From Ceratobasidium sp. AG-K (lineage: Eukaryota; Basidiomycota; Agaricomycetes; Cantharellales; Ceratobasidiaceae), in assembly GCA_037039685.1 (NCBI GenBank), contig JAWNGF010000005.1:1426001-1490000 (forward strand): DNA of 64,000 nucleotides, read 5' to 3'. A program made the position numbers and the translations under genes. How positions within the stretch are numbered: the first letter of the stretch is position 1; each line of letters begins with the position of its first letter. The notes beneath the pieces are model-generated. The model made no database searches, was not told where the DNA came from, and worked only from the letters and a program-made list of their open reading frames with translations. Positions 1-9,820 of this stretch are shown one piece after another.

Positions 1-148
1 GACCACAGTTGTCTAGCCAGGCAGTATGATTTTCTGACTGAGGTATCATAATGGGGTGCATCGCGTATCCCAATTGTGTTTGGTGCAAACCGAGAGAAGA
101 CCGCGCTGGGTGTATTTATGGAAGGGTGGTGCCAAGGTGGGGAAATGT

Positions 149-372
149 CTCTACAAAAAGCCCAAAATCTCGTTCGTCTCGTAGGGTCTCGGGATTCAGG
201 GGAGGTGCTCGTCAGGCTCCCAAGCGCCCGTGACGTCTCGTGAGCCCTCACGAGATAAGCGCGCATTTCGCTCTTGATTGCTCGCGAGCCCTCAGGAGCG
301 CTTAGGAGCCGCCACGAGCTCAACGAGCACCTCCCATTGATCCCGAGACCACACGAGATTCTTGGGTTTTGC
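149..372. repeat. Fold-back (MITE-like) element with long inverted arms
   Basis: The left arm (about 149-212) reads as the reverse complement of the right arm (about 323-371) with scattered mismatches. Both contain a TCTCGGGAT-like core and end inward at GGTGCTCGT / ACGAGCACC. The centre holds further palindromes, for example CTCGTGAG-CC-CTCACGAG at 237-254. There is no coding potential. A diverged third arm lies at 2470-2531, so the unit is dispersed. The structure fits a non-autonomous inverted-repeat element; no flanking target duplication was identified. Confidence 0.55.
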
Positions 373-2123
373 TGACGGTGTTCATTAGCATTCACATGCC
401 ACCTGGAATTGGTCAGCCCAAATCAACAACTACAAGCATCTTTGATCGCTTACGCTTTTGTGGATATGACAACACGGCAGAGTGGCGACATACTTGCCTA
501 GGTAGATGAGAGAGACTAAGGAGGGGGAATGAGGAATAAACAAAGTAAAAAGAGAGGAAACAAAGTGAGCGTACAGCCTGGAATTCGTATGGAGAAATGC
601 AACGTACAGGAATAACGATAGTTCTTAGTACGAGGAGGTGAGTTATCGCTTTGGGTCAGCGAGAGAGTGCTAGTGAATGCGCAAAGATTGGGACAATTTG
701 AGCAAAGTAGAAACCTCAACGCTATACTGGCACACCGTGGGCTGCCCATCAATCAGCTGCTTCTGGCGGGGCCAAGATGGAGTGGCAGGAATATAAAAGA
801 CGTAACCGTAAAAATACATCAGACAGTCAAGCACATGGGCCCCTGACATTGAGGCAATTCACCTTCTCTAGCCCTGGGGGCTAGGCCTCGGGGCACACGA
901 TGGTATCAGAAGGTGTTTTGGCCAGCAATTTGTGGCACCCCCGATTCAGGATGCGACCCGGGACGTCACTACCAGGTTATCTAATTCTCGCAATGGTAAA
1001 ATTACCTCGAGCCCTCTTATTTCGAGTGGACTAGGTAGCTAGACAGTAAACTACTCGAGATTGCTCTCCTGTATCGGCTATGCATAGAACGTCACTCATC
1101 TGATGCGGAGGACTCACACCCCCACGGAGCAAATGGTGAGGATTGGGTTGATGCAAATCTCCGATGCCAACCCCAGATCCGGGCTGATATGGATTGAACA
1201 TGCCAATACTTGTCCTCATGCGGTATACTGTGATCAACGGAATGTATTGCTGCCGATAAGTGACAAATGCTTGCTAGGTGCGTTCTTTCTTGCTCTCAGG
1301 ATGCATAAGGTCAAATGTTCACCCATGTTGGAGCAAGCCACATCAGGAGTGGGTGTTCCCATTCCTTGGAGACACACTCTCTGAAACCGCCGATCCACCA
1401 CTCGCTGGCAACGGTGAACATGACAACCTGTGGAAAAAGCTACAGGGCGTAGCGTGCTGAAGGCTATGCCTGAGCTCTCGTTTCAGCAGAACCTGTGCAT
1501 GGCAATTTAGAGCTTCTATAACTGTGCCATCTTACAGTAGTGGTAGTCCTGGTCCATCTCGTCTTTTTTCCAGTCAAGTTTCAAGAAACGTAGTGAACTG
1601 AGACAATTGCCCCCGGCGCGTTCCTCAATAGAAATCTATCCGTGCCGAACTGCTGCCGGCACCGCTGCGCCGCCTTCCCCCAGCGATTTTCATTGGTCGG
1701 ACGGCGGTACCTTTGCTTTGGTCCTTTGCGCTCATATGTGCCAAAATGGAAAAATGATCGGCAGTGGCGTCAGCGCCAGTTCATTTTCTTCATGATCAGA
1801 GTCAAGTGGCGTCGGTATAAAAGTACGATACACAAGAATTCAAGCATTCACCTACAGGCTCCCAGAATAAACCTTGAATGGGTGTACCTAGAAGGATAAA
1901 CGGCCGGACTTTTGATTGGCAGGACAAGCAACGCGCTGACAGGGTTTTGGCGACCACCTCGTGACTGGACTCTTACAATTCAATTTGTCCACTGCAACGC
2001 TGGATGGCTATTTCGTAGTTATAAGGCACGGTGATAGTTGGCTCTCTATATACAACATTCACGTACGAATGGACATGCAATTATAAATGATGAACCATAT
2101 TTGGAATGAATCGTAAGGTCTCT
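373..2123. other. No recognisable gene
   Basis: About 1.75 kb with only short open frames (under 100 codons) on both strands, none with a motif I recognise. TATAAAAG occurs at 792-799 and 1816-1823, but no convincing ORF follows either. CpG is frequent here, unlike in the retrotransposon block to the right. Could hold untranslated sequence or a non-coding transcript; nothing shows it directly. Confidence 0.5.
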
Positions 2124-2423
2124 CTACTTTCTACGTCTAAGTCTAGCATACTTCTTGCAAGCTCCTTCTTTGCTATAAGGAGCGAATCGACTGGAATGCT
2201 GGGTGTCAGCTACGCGGGCTGTAACGTGAGCTGATGTTTTGGCCGTTGGCGCCAGATCCGTGGTTCCTGGTTGCATCTGTTGGTCGATTGCCTCGGGGCA
2301 GATTTGAGAAATGTCCGCCCTTCGATGTACCTTGTTGAAGTGCTTCTTCATGTTTAGGCGCCAATCTGACGCAAATTCGAGTAGTTCTTGGTCAGAGCCC
2401 CGCCGATTAGGACGGATTCGCAC
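2124..2423 (-). pseudogene. Relic of a C2H2 zinc-finger gene, 3' end
   Basis: A 99-codon minus-strand frame contains a segment ending NMKKHFNKVH, which matches the helix and His pair of finger 2 in the intact neighbour at 2808-4365 (NMKRHFNKKH). The two cysteines are missing and the stretch before the helix has two extra residues, so the finger cannot be functional. The sequence upstream on the minus strand is the fold-back arm at 2470-2531, so the gene body appears to have been lost. Probably a decayed fourth member of the local C2H2 family; the match is short, hence moderate confidence. Confidence 0.45.
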
Positions 2424-2469
2424 TTCTAGGATTCGGGGTCCTAATTTAGCACCGCGCTTTTTACTGACG

Positions 2470-2531
2470 GAGCACCTGCACTAAATCCCGACACCTCACG
2501 AGCCGAACGAGATTTCGGGGGTTTTGTAGAG
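2470..2531. repeat. Isolated arm related to the fold-back element at 149-372
   Basis: This 62-bp stretch is a diverged copy of the right arm at 323-371 and the reverse complement of the left arm at 149-212, sharing GAGCACCT, ATCCCGA and CACGAG blocks. No partner arm was found between 1500 and 2470, so it is an incomplete copy or a partner too diverged to see. Confidence 0.5.
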
Positions 2532-2807
2532 TAGCAGATCGGGGTGGTGGGTGGGGCTGGAGAAGGAGGCATAGAGTGTGTGATTTATGGGGCTTGAAGC
2601 ACCGGAAGTTATATTACGGCTAGGCAATACTTGCCCCAGGGGTTTGCCCTTGCGAGGTGGATCGATGGGCGGGGCAATTGCGGAGCGGCGGCGGTAGGCT
2701 CCGCATTTCTGAGGGATAAGGCGCCGCCGCCCATAAACGATGGCACTCCCTTGTCACCGCCTCCCTCCATAGTCTGCGCAAGAAATAACAAGGATACTTT
2801 ATGCTCC

Positions 2808-4365
2808 ATGCAAGCCATGAGTACCAGCGCATTAGCTGATGCCCGCCACCGCTCCGATCATAGGGGTCACAGCGTTAGCCCTACGAGCAACCTTTTGGGG
2901 ATGAATCACCCTGAAGTATTTGATTCTATCCAAAACACTTCCGCCACGAATCCCACCAACTCCACCTCAATAGCAGCTCACTCGACACCCACGTCTCAGC
3001 GTTCGATACGCGGGGGCCAGGGCGACCCATACCACACAATCCCGCCAGCAATCGCAATGCCAAGCACTCCAAGCATGCCAATCAGTTTCTCGTCGCACGC
3101 GAGGTTGACCAGACTATCCCGCGACGCATCCAGCGAAGTTGAATCGCCACCAGATGTGCCGGTCCAGCCTATGCCTCCAGCCTCTATTGATGACAGTGTG
3201 CATAACCTTGGTGCCGATCGCGGACGCGCCCATCAAACCGCAAGGTATTCGGACACCGGGCATCAAGCACCTAGCGTAGAGCGGACTCCACAAAGGCATC
3301 CTTACAACGAAGTTCCACCGAATTTGAGCAACAAGATACCAGGCCTGGTGCTCGAGGTGGCCTCTCGTGCGCGCTCACCGGCATTTGTCGCTCCTTCCGA
3401 ACTGGAGCGGGATTCGAAAGCGTTGTCCAATACGGCAAGGGACAAAGAACATAAACATAATTGCTTTGTATGTGGCCAGTTCTATCGCCGCCCTTACTTG
3501 CTGAAAGACCACATGGCTGCCCATCAACAAACCAATGGTGGGTGTAAAATTTGATTCTTTAGCGCACTCGTTTACAGTTCTGAGTTTTCCAGGGAAACCC
3601 TATCAATGTGATTTTGCTGAGTGCGGTTTGACGTTCGCGACTCGATCAAACATGAAGCGGCACTTTAACAAAAAGCACAAAGTCGTAGATCGCACGCATG
3701 CCGAGTCAAGCCCGGTGAAAAGCGCGAGTTGGGTGGAGAATTTCATAGAGCCTAGACTCCCCAAAGTCGGGGGCTCAGGGAGATTCATTATCGAACAGGA
3801 TCTCACGAACTCTGCCATACCGCCTGCTAGGGGGGTAGATAACAGGTGTATGCGGAAAGGAGACTCGTTTCAGCCACTTCTGTGTGGTCCCTCAGTACTT
3901 AAGACGACCACCGACCCAAGTCGAGGAATCGGGAGCCAGCTTACCACATTCGAGAACAGGAAACGGCCTGGTAAGCCCAAGTATGCACCTCGCGCGAAAA
4001 TCCCTCGTTACAACGCTGCATATACGCCGCGGGCTCGAACTGGCGATATGGACCGACCCGTTCGTAGCAGTCCAGTGGTGGATACAGACTGCAGAGCTTT
4101 TAACTTGATGGCAAAAGACAATTACACGAGCAACGGCGCTACTCGAATTATTAAGGTCGACCTCCAAGCAGCCACTATAGAACCAGACTACGAAATTTGG
4201 CAACCCTCCTACACCGGAAATGTGCGCGATTTCTCCGCCGGCAATTCAAGGTATCTAGCATCCGACATGACTCTGACTTCGGTGTTTCAAATTGGACCGA
4301 CTGGGCCGATGGAAACGAAGTATATGGTTGGAGAAGAAGACGGCCAAACCGACCAAGACATGTGA
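2808..4365 (+). CDS. C2H2 zinc-finger protein, two fingers (gene A)
   Basis: Two exons, 2808-3537 and 3593-4365, with a 55-bp intron 3538-3592 (GTGGGT...TTCCAG); the joined frame is 1503 nt, 500 aa. Finger 1 is C-x2-C-x12-H-x3-H (CFVCGQF...DHMAAH) and finger 2 is C-x4-C-x12-H-x4-H (CDFAEC...HFNKKH). Splicing creates the linker NGKPY between them, close to the classic TGEKPY linker, which fixes the splice sites. The long Ser/Thr/Pro-rich N-terminal region looks disordered. Probably a nuclear DNA-binding protein; target unknown. An ATG at 2817 (GCCATGAG) is an alternative start. A second frame is open from 4197 to 5121, so a missed intron near 4251-4336 could fuse this gene to the next one. Confidence 0.7.
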
Positions 4366-4691
4366 GAAAAACATGGTTCTCTACGATCGCCCGGGTATCT
4401 AACGTTGCACTTAGGACCGATTTGCGTGACACGGGCACCACTCTAGCAGCCAGGATTGTTCCCCGCCGTCTTATCACTGGGCCCGATTGCGACTGCATGC
4501 ATGCGGCGGACGTCATTGTAAACGCAAAATATCCGACTTCGCCAGATTCCGTTGAATCCACCGAGCAAGGAACCCACGGGATTCCGCTCGGTCCGGTCAT
4601 CCATCTTGGATCTCCTATTCATCGACCATACTCAAAAGTCTTGAGCAAATTTATCCAGGCGGTTGTAACAGTGATCAACTGCGCGACAACT

Positions 4692-5921
4692 ATGAAAACC
4701 CCTGCCAAACACCTCGGTCCCGCTTCACCTTTATCTCCGACCAAATCGTTACCTGATGCTCGTGTTTTCCTTACAGACCGTCAGCCCCGAACGTCTCAAA
4801 ATGCGTTGATGCCTGTGTTGCCTTCTCTCTACGCACTTGTCCGTGTCATAGGTGAAATGGAATTCCAGGGACTCGGAAATGAATTAAGACACAAATGGGT
4901 TTGCCTAATAGAACAGGAAGCAAACATGGACCTTCAATATACATCCGACGTATTGAAGTGGCTATTAGACGCTTTATTCACCAGCCTCAACGCACTCCTC
5001 CTACGGACATACCCCGAGGGTGTTTTGGATGACATCACATATGCGCTCTTTAATTTACTTAGTCCGGCTGGAGCCCATACAAGTTTGCCTTGCTTTCCAG
5101 CGTGGCCAACGGGAACGTACCGTTAGTTTGCTCTTTGGCTGCATGTTTGCATTGCTCTAACATACCATAGCTTGCGCAGGCAAAACAAATCATCTATCGC
5201 TGTCTCCAGCACAACATGTAGTATCGCGACCCTTGTTCAATCAAGCCAAGCAAGCTTCCTCCATCGATAATTTAGTGGCAGTTATTCCTCGTCCGCCTGG
5301 TGAAGCCAAATTCCGACTATATGCGCCCATTACTCCACACTTTACCACCAGAACCCCGTCAACATTCGCAACCAAGGCCAAGCCCTCCCGGCAAAACCTG
5401 TTTCCCGAGCTCGACGCGAATTGGATTACCAACTCACGGGCACAGCATCTGGGGTATGACCTTAGTGTCTGGGGGTTTAACTACAACCACAGGCTCCCAG
5501 TGTCATGCGCGGCTCAGCGAACGGCCGCCATAGGCGTCACTTCAATCCCAACGTCTCGAAACCCAGTACCTCAATGCATGCCACTTCCCGTCGCTTGTGC
5601 GCCAATTCTGGAAACCTCTGCGGAGTTTAAAGGGGAGGACCGCCAAAGTCATACATGTTTGGCATGTGGTCGGACCTTTCGCAGGCCATACCTGCTTAAA
5701 GATCATATGCAGTCGAAACACCATAATGGAGGTAAGCGCAAAGCTAGTCTCTTTTTCCCAGAGTGTTCATCATTAGTGCGCACCCAGAGAGACCGTACGC
5801 TTGCAATTTCAAAGAGTGCAATCGAGCTTTCAGCACTCGCTCTAATCTCAGGAAGCATTTTAGGACGAAGCACACGGACTTAGGGAGGACAACCATTGCG
5901 TCGGAGACTCATATTGGCTAA
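4692..5921 (+). CDS. C2H2 zinc-finger protein, two fingers (gene B)
   Basis: Exons 4692-5121, 5180-5731 and 5788-5921; introns 5122-5179 (GTTAGT...GCGCAG) and 5732-5787 (GTAAGC...ACCCAG). The joined frame is 1116 nt, 371 aa. Finger 1 is C-x2-C-x12-H-x4-H (CLACGRTF...DHMQSKH); finger 2 is C-x4-C-x12-H-x4-H (CNFKEC...HFRTKH). The second intron splits the linker, restoring GERPY, at the same phase and position as in gene A. The protein ends 21 residues after finger 2 at TAA 5919-5921. Start 4692 is the least certain part, because the frame is open upstream to 4197 and may belong to an exon of gene A. Tandem duplicate of gene A. Confidence 0.65.
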
Positions 5922-6348
5922 ATAAATGAAAAATATGAAGCGGAAACTCTCCCGGGGCTTTGAAATGTAGCAAAAGAATGAGGAATAAATCTGTATAACA
6001 TTCTGACACCTCGTAGCAAATGCAAAATCGGAATCCATTAAATGAAATAGCCTGGTTAGATTTGGTACAGCACTATGCTCTACGGGCGCTGGCTAGCAAG
6101 TGTCGCATGTCCATGGAGAATAGAGAAATACAAGACCATTGAATAAATGTCCCAGCATGACTACAAAACCACCTGGGGTAGTAATGTATATGTGATAAGC
6201 TAAACCAGAATCAAGGGTGCCTCAACGAACGACTATGGTCGGCATTCAATCTTTGTTTCCTAGCACGGGCAAACTTGCAAGCCCCATTGCTTGATTTCAT
6301 GCCAACAAAAATTGGGTTGATAAACAATAAGTCAGCTGCACTGGGAGT
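5922..6348. other. Convergent intergenic region, no gene seen
   Basis: Lies between the 3' ends of gene B (plus) and gene C (minus). AT-rich, with AATAAA-like words shortly after gene B. CpG density falls across this interval going right. No ORF or repeat recognised. Confidence 0.5.
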
Positions 6349-7178
6349 TCACAGCCCACTGGCAGGAACCGGTTGCTGAGTGTGAATGACTTCCCCAGCA
6401 TGTGCATTTCCCTCCACAGGAGCTGCCACAGAAACCAGTGTAAGGTGTTGAACTGTAGCGGAGCTGCAAGAATTCATGGTGTTGTGACTTGCCGATCCCA
6501 TGTCAGTGGGGTGCTCCACCCAATCAGGGATTTGTGATGAGTTTGGCACAGTATGTATGGCATGTATTGCTGGGTGCTTCCAGGTCGAGTGTCTCCTCAA
6601 GTTTGAGCAACTTGAATATGACAAACCACAGTCTGGATAGTTGCACATGTAGGAATTTTCTAGAAGAAAGAGGCAGAATGAGCACTTGGAGTAAACCCCT
6701 AAATTTCTGGCTCACCCTTGCCTTGTTGGTTATGACACAAAGCCATGTGATCTCTAAGTAAATAAGGGCAATGGAATGATTGGGGACAGACAGAACAAGA
6801 GTGTAGTCTTTGACTTGTTTCTGGGGTTTGCCCTGACCCAGAAGGGGCATGGGTTAGAACAGGATGGGGAGTAATTACCAAATAAGGTACTGAAGCCAAG
6901 CTCACAGCATGCATCAGAAAAGAACTATTGGATGCCAGACAGCCTCCATCAGTGGGGAGCTGCCCTATTTCTTGGCCTTGATCTGTGGCAAATGCTTGAT
7001 CCATGGTAGTGGAATTGATGACAGAACTGTTACCCAATGCTTCATGTTGATTTCCAAAAGCAGCATGGCAAGGATAAAGGCCCCCTGAAGGATCATCAAC
7101 AGATGGTAGGTCCATGGGCTGTTCAGGTGCATTTGGCAATAGGCCAGAATCATTGGATGTGTGGTGTGGTAGGTTCAT
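6349..7178 (-). CDS. C2H2 zinc-finger protein, two fingers (gene C), CpG-depleted copy
   Basis: Minus-strand exons 7178-6716 and 6659-6349 with a 56-bp intron 6715-6660 (GTGAGC...TTCTAG); joined frame 774 nt, 257 aa. Finger 1 is CSVCPQSF...RDHMALCH (C-x2-C-x12-H-x4-H); finger 2 is CNYPDC...RRHSTWKH (C-x4-C-x12-H-x4-H). The intron again falls in the linker (restored as GENSY), at the same phase as in genes A and B, so the three are paralogues. The frame is open upstream to 7271 without an ATG, so an extra 5' exon is possible. CpG is scarce here compared with A and B, and the finger-1 arginines (RRPYLL) are replaced (HCPYLL). Could be a decaying copy that is still open. Confidence 0.6.
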
Positions 7179-7259
7179 TGAACTTATGGGCAGGGGGAAA
7201 TCTGGGTGCTGGCTCCCATGAGTTGATGAAGCTAGTGTGGCATGGTGGTGTGTCACCAA

Positions 7260-7613
7260 AATCCTCTGATGCTAATGAGCACTGGTTTGCTCATACATGC
7301 TTGCTTGGGTAAAGGAGCACTCAGGAGCACCAGAGTGGCTGTTCAATTGGTGCTCCTACACCTAAGCAAGCACACACAAGCAAATTGATGCTCACAAGCC
7401 CAAAAGAGGACTGATGGATTTGCTTGAGTGCAGGCCTCCCTGATTGTTGTGACCCAAGGCCCCTCCAATAGACTTGGACCCCAATTCACGTGCCTTGTGT
7501 TGTCTTTCCTGTGTTCTCCTTTGTGTGTTCTTCCTTTGTGTTTCTGTTTTCTTTGTTCTTGCACAGCCTTAAGCTGCTTCCTTTTTCTTTTGTCTTATGA
7601 CTTCCATTCATGG
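7260..7613. repeat. Boundary stretch with a small inverted repeat
   Basis: Between gene C and the first LTR. Arms 7299-7320 and 7350-7371 are inverted copies (19 of 22 by eye) around a GGAGCAC...GTGCTCC core, able to form a hairpin. The words AGGAGCAC and GTGCTC recall the fold-back element at 149-372, but the relationship is unproven. 7440-7613 is T-rich with no gene. CATGG at 7609-7613 would be the left target duplication of E0; its partner is outside the window. Confidence 0.4.
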
Positions 7614-8047
7614 TGTCACAACCCTAGCTGAACCTTGGAGGCCAAGACTCCACAGGTGGTGAGGATGGGGGTTGGGGTGATGACAAGGGTCAAATGTATG
7701 GCACTAAGGCCTAAGTGAGTTACACAGCAAGTGATTGGGGAAAACAACAAGAGAACAAGTCTTGTTGAGACAAGACTTGTGTTGCTGGTATATATACTAA
7801 CTACTGTGGCTATGTACAATAGAGAGTAGGCAACAAAGGAAACCAAAACAAGAAAAGGCAAGAGTCCAAGAGAAGCAAGGACAAGACAAAAGAAACAGGA
7901 CAAATCCATGGACACCAAGGAGACAAGTGAACAGACCAGGCAGGCATGTCCTGCAAACATGGTTAACAGAGGGGTGACTAAATGTGCCACAGCAAGCAGA
8001 ACAAGACCAAAAACAAGGCAAACAGAAGAGGAGAAGAGATTGTGACA
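7614..8047 (-). repeat. E0 3' LTR, family L2
   Basis: 434 bp, beginning TGTCACAACC and ending TTGTGACA, clearly alignable with the 422-bp LTRs of E2 at 11771-12192 and 18494-18915. It is followed at 8048 by the complement of a polypurine tract, which identifies it as the 3' LTR of a minus-strand element. CpG is depleted relative to the E2 copies. Confidence 0.9.
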
Positions 8048-8063
8048 CTACCCCCCCTTCTAG
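8048..8063 (-). promoter_or_regulatory. E0 3' polypurine tract
   Basis: Plus-strand CTACCCCCCCTTCTAG is the complement of a purine run abutting the LTR, the expected plus-strand DNA primer site in reverse transcription. The same 16-mer recurs inside E0 pol at 25412-25427 and, without its last base, at 26830-26844. Confidence 0.85.
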
Positions 8064-8071
8064 GCTGGGAC

Positions 8072-8566
8072 TCACTCTACAAAAGACAAAACCAATGACC
8101 CACAACTAACCAAAACAAACTCCTCCTCATTGTTTAACACTAACAGATCTTCCACTGTCCCAGTACCTTTCCAGACATCCTCCTCATTGTCATCCATCAA
8201 GTCAATGATGGCCTCTTGGCGCCCAGGGCCCTTGGTGAGGTCAATGACCTGGAAGGGGTCTTGGAGACCCAGCCTGGAATGCCTCAAGGCATCCATGATT
8301 TCCCAGGCATCATAAATGTCATGGGCCTTGTGGGCAATCCAGTTGTTCCACTGGACAAGGGGGTGGCCAACAAAGGAGCAACGGCAGTGATGTGAGCAAG
8401 CCCCAATGATGAGGTGGAATGCCTGCTGTAACCCAGAGTGCCAGTACTGGCTGTTCCTGGAGGGGGGGATGATTTCAAGCATTTGCTTGAAGGAGGCTGA
8501 GCATGTGTAGAGGTCCTGGTAGATGCGGACCATGCAGGTGTTGGGAGAAAGGGGAGAGGCAGACAT
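8072..8566 (-). CDS. E0 accessory protein (third ORF, L2 type)
   Basis: 164-aa open frame between the chromodomain and the 3' polypurine tract, starting at MSASP. It lies in the -1 frame relative to pol and overlaps its end. It is homologous to the E2 accessory protein at 12217-12714 (shared LYTCSASFKQ, YWHSGLQQAF and WIA-AHDI-like blocks). The C-terminus has two short hydrophobic-acidic patches, VIDLT and IIDLMDDNEED, that resemble SUMO-interacting motifs. No signal peptide or membrane segment. Function unknown. It is intact although E0 pol is full of stops. Confidence 0.65.
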   Translation of the reverse strand: MSASPLSPNTCMVRIYQDLYTCSASFKQMLEIIPPSRNSQYWHSGLQQAFHLIIGACSHHCRCSFVGHPLVQWNNWIAHKAHDIYDAWEIMDALRHSRLGLQDPFQVIDLTKGPGRQEAIIDLMDDNEEDVWKGTGTVEDLLVLNNEEEFVLVSCGSLVLSFVE

Positions 8567-9267
8567 TGCACAGTGAACAAAGCAGGAGTAGGAGGTGGGT
8601 TTAGTGCAGTAGGGGGGAAAGTAAAAACTTTTGGATGGGGGACTTGGGCCCCAGCAGCCCCTTTTATATGTTTGGAGTGCCAAGTGGGCCATTCTTCTTT
8701 CTCTTCAGCCACTGAATCATCCTTTGTTTCCTCATGGTGACACTTCCTGGTTGCCTTAGAAACTTCCTTGATGGCTTCAGGGTGTTCCAAGTGGAACTCC
8801 TTAACAAGTTCTGATGTGTTGCCAAGGTTCTCCAGGGGCTCCCAGGAGTTGTGTTCTGCTGTATACCCCTTCCATTTGACAAGGTATTCCAAAACTCCCT
8901 TCTTGATCCTGGAGCTCTGTATCTTTTCAACCTCATATTCCTCTTCTCCTTCAGGTGTTTCTATGGGAGGGGGTGGTTCCACATGGCAACCCTCAATCTT
9001 GTCTTCCTCATACTTGGCCAGTTGCAAGACGTTGACTACTGGGTGCATGCTCATGGAAGGCGGGAGTTCCAGTTAACATGCATTTCTTCCTACTGCTTCC
9101 AGAATTGTCAATGGTCCAAGGCTTTTATGCAAGAGTTTCAGGGATGGTCAATTGGTTATGATGTGATTGTGGCTGAGCCAAACTTTATCACCTATGATGA
9201 AGGAATCTTCCCAACGCTTCCAATCCGCATATTCCTTGTCCTGTTCCTTGCTCAGGATGAGGCTAGC
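8284..9267 (-). pseudogene. E0 pol, C-terminal part (integrase tail and chromodomain)
   Basis: Reads on the minus strand from the E1 insertion point at 9267. It contains the GPxTILEAVG segment, PPPIETPEGEEEYEVEKI and a chromodomain core (LVKWKGYTAEHNSWEPLENL). A stop interrupts it just before 9054. The frame stays open beyond the chromodomain across the accessory gene to about 8284; that tail is likely a by-product of overlap. The remainder of E0 pol resumes at 24371 beyond E1. Confidence 0.8.
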
Positions 9268-9764
9268 TGTTGTGACCCGTCCCTCCCTCTGTCTCTGTTT
9301 GCAGACTCATGGCTTGTTCCAGCACCTTAAGCACCCTTTCCCTTTGTTGAGCCCTCTCCCTTGTTTAGTAAGGTGTATGGATGATGTGTCACCATGAGTC
9401 ATATGACTCATGCTGTTTTCTATTGGCTGGTCTGTGCAGCCCCCTTTATGACTTGGACTTTGACTCAGACTTGTGACTCATGTATATACTATGACTCACT
9501 TGTTTTCTGAGTATATATACTGGCTTGCAAGCATGGTCATCCCCAGCTTGCTTTGCCTCGTCAACTCTCCCTGCAGTGTGATCAGAGGCACTTGGCTACT
9601 TAGCCTTTAGCGCAGCCACTTGGACTTAGGAGCTAGTGACTTGTATTGACAAGACTAGTGTTTGTCCACCTTAGTGATAGAGTCTTAGAAGACTTATCAC
9701 ATATTGTTCCACATCTCAAAGGCCATTAGCGGTTGTCAACCATAGGCATTAGCAGGTTGCAACA
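9268..9764 (+). repeat. E1 5' LTR, family L1
   Basis: 497 bp, TGTTGTGACC...GGTTGCAACA. Other copies are 23870-24366 (3' LTR) and the solo LTR 62324-62820, also 497 bp. The two E1 LTRs differ at roughly 3% of positions by eye, mostly transitions. Confidence 0.93.
9394..9519 (+). promoter_or_regulatory. L1 LTR promoter: five TGACTCA-type sites and TATA box
   Basis: ATGAGTCAT at 9394-9402 is directly followed by ATGACTCAT at 9403-9411. TGACTCA recurs at 9461-9467, 9474-9480 and 9492-9498, then TATATATA at 9512-9519. ATGACTCAT is the optimal site of Gcn4/CPC1 and AP-1-type bZIP factors. The same cluster is present in the other two L1 copies. Response to amino-acid starvation or stress is an inference. 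Confidence 0.6.
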
Positions 9765-9766
9765 TT

Positions 9767-9778
9767 GCAAAGCAAGCT
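9767..9778 (+). promoter_or_regulatory. E1 primer-binding site, self-priming type
   Basis: GCAAAGCAAGCT, 2 nt after the LTR, is the exact reverse complement of AGCTTGCTTTGC at 9545-9556 in the LTR, 25 nt downstream of the TATA box. This fits priming by the 5' end of the element's own RNA, as in Tf1, rather than by a tRNA. Confidence 0.65.
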
Positions 9779-9820
9779 CTTAGTATGCTGAGCCACAAGA
9801 AAACAAAGTCACGTGACAAC

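Noticed and set aside
237..254. Perfect palindrome as a transcription terminator
   Set aside because: A bacterial-style terminator makes no sense in this eukaryotic context; it lies in the loop of the fold-back element.
902..915. TGGTATCAGAAG, resembling the initiator-tRNA primer site of copia elements
   Set aside because: No LTR end, gag or pol sequence adjoins it, and the match to the usual site is incomplete.
1103..1384. 93-codon plus-strand frame and its antisense frame 1031-1237
   Set aside because: No domain, no codon pattern or neighbouring exon to support it; length is within chance for this GC-balanced stretch.
4197..4691. Fusion of zinc-finger genes A and B into one four-finger protein
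   Set aside because: The frame is open, but no convincing donor and acceptor pair of the right phase was found between 4197 and 4365; kept as an alternative rather than the main model.
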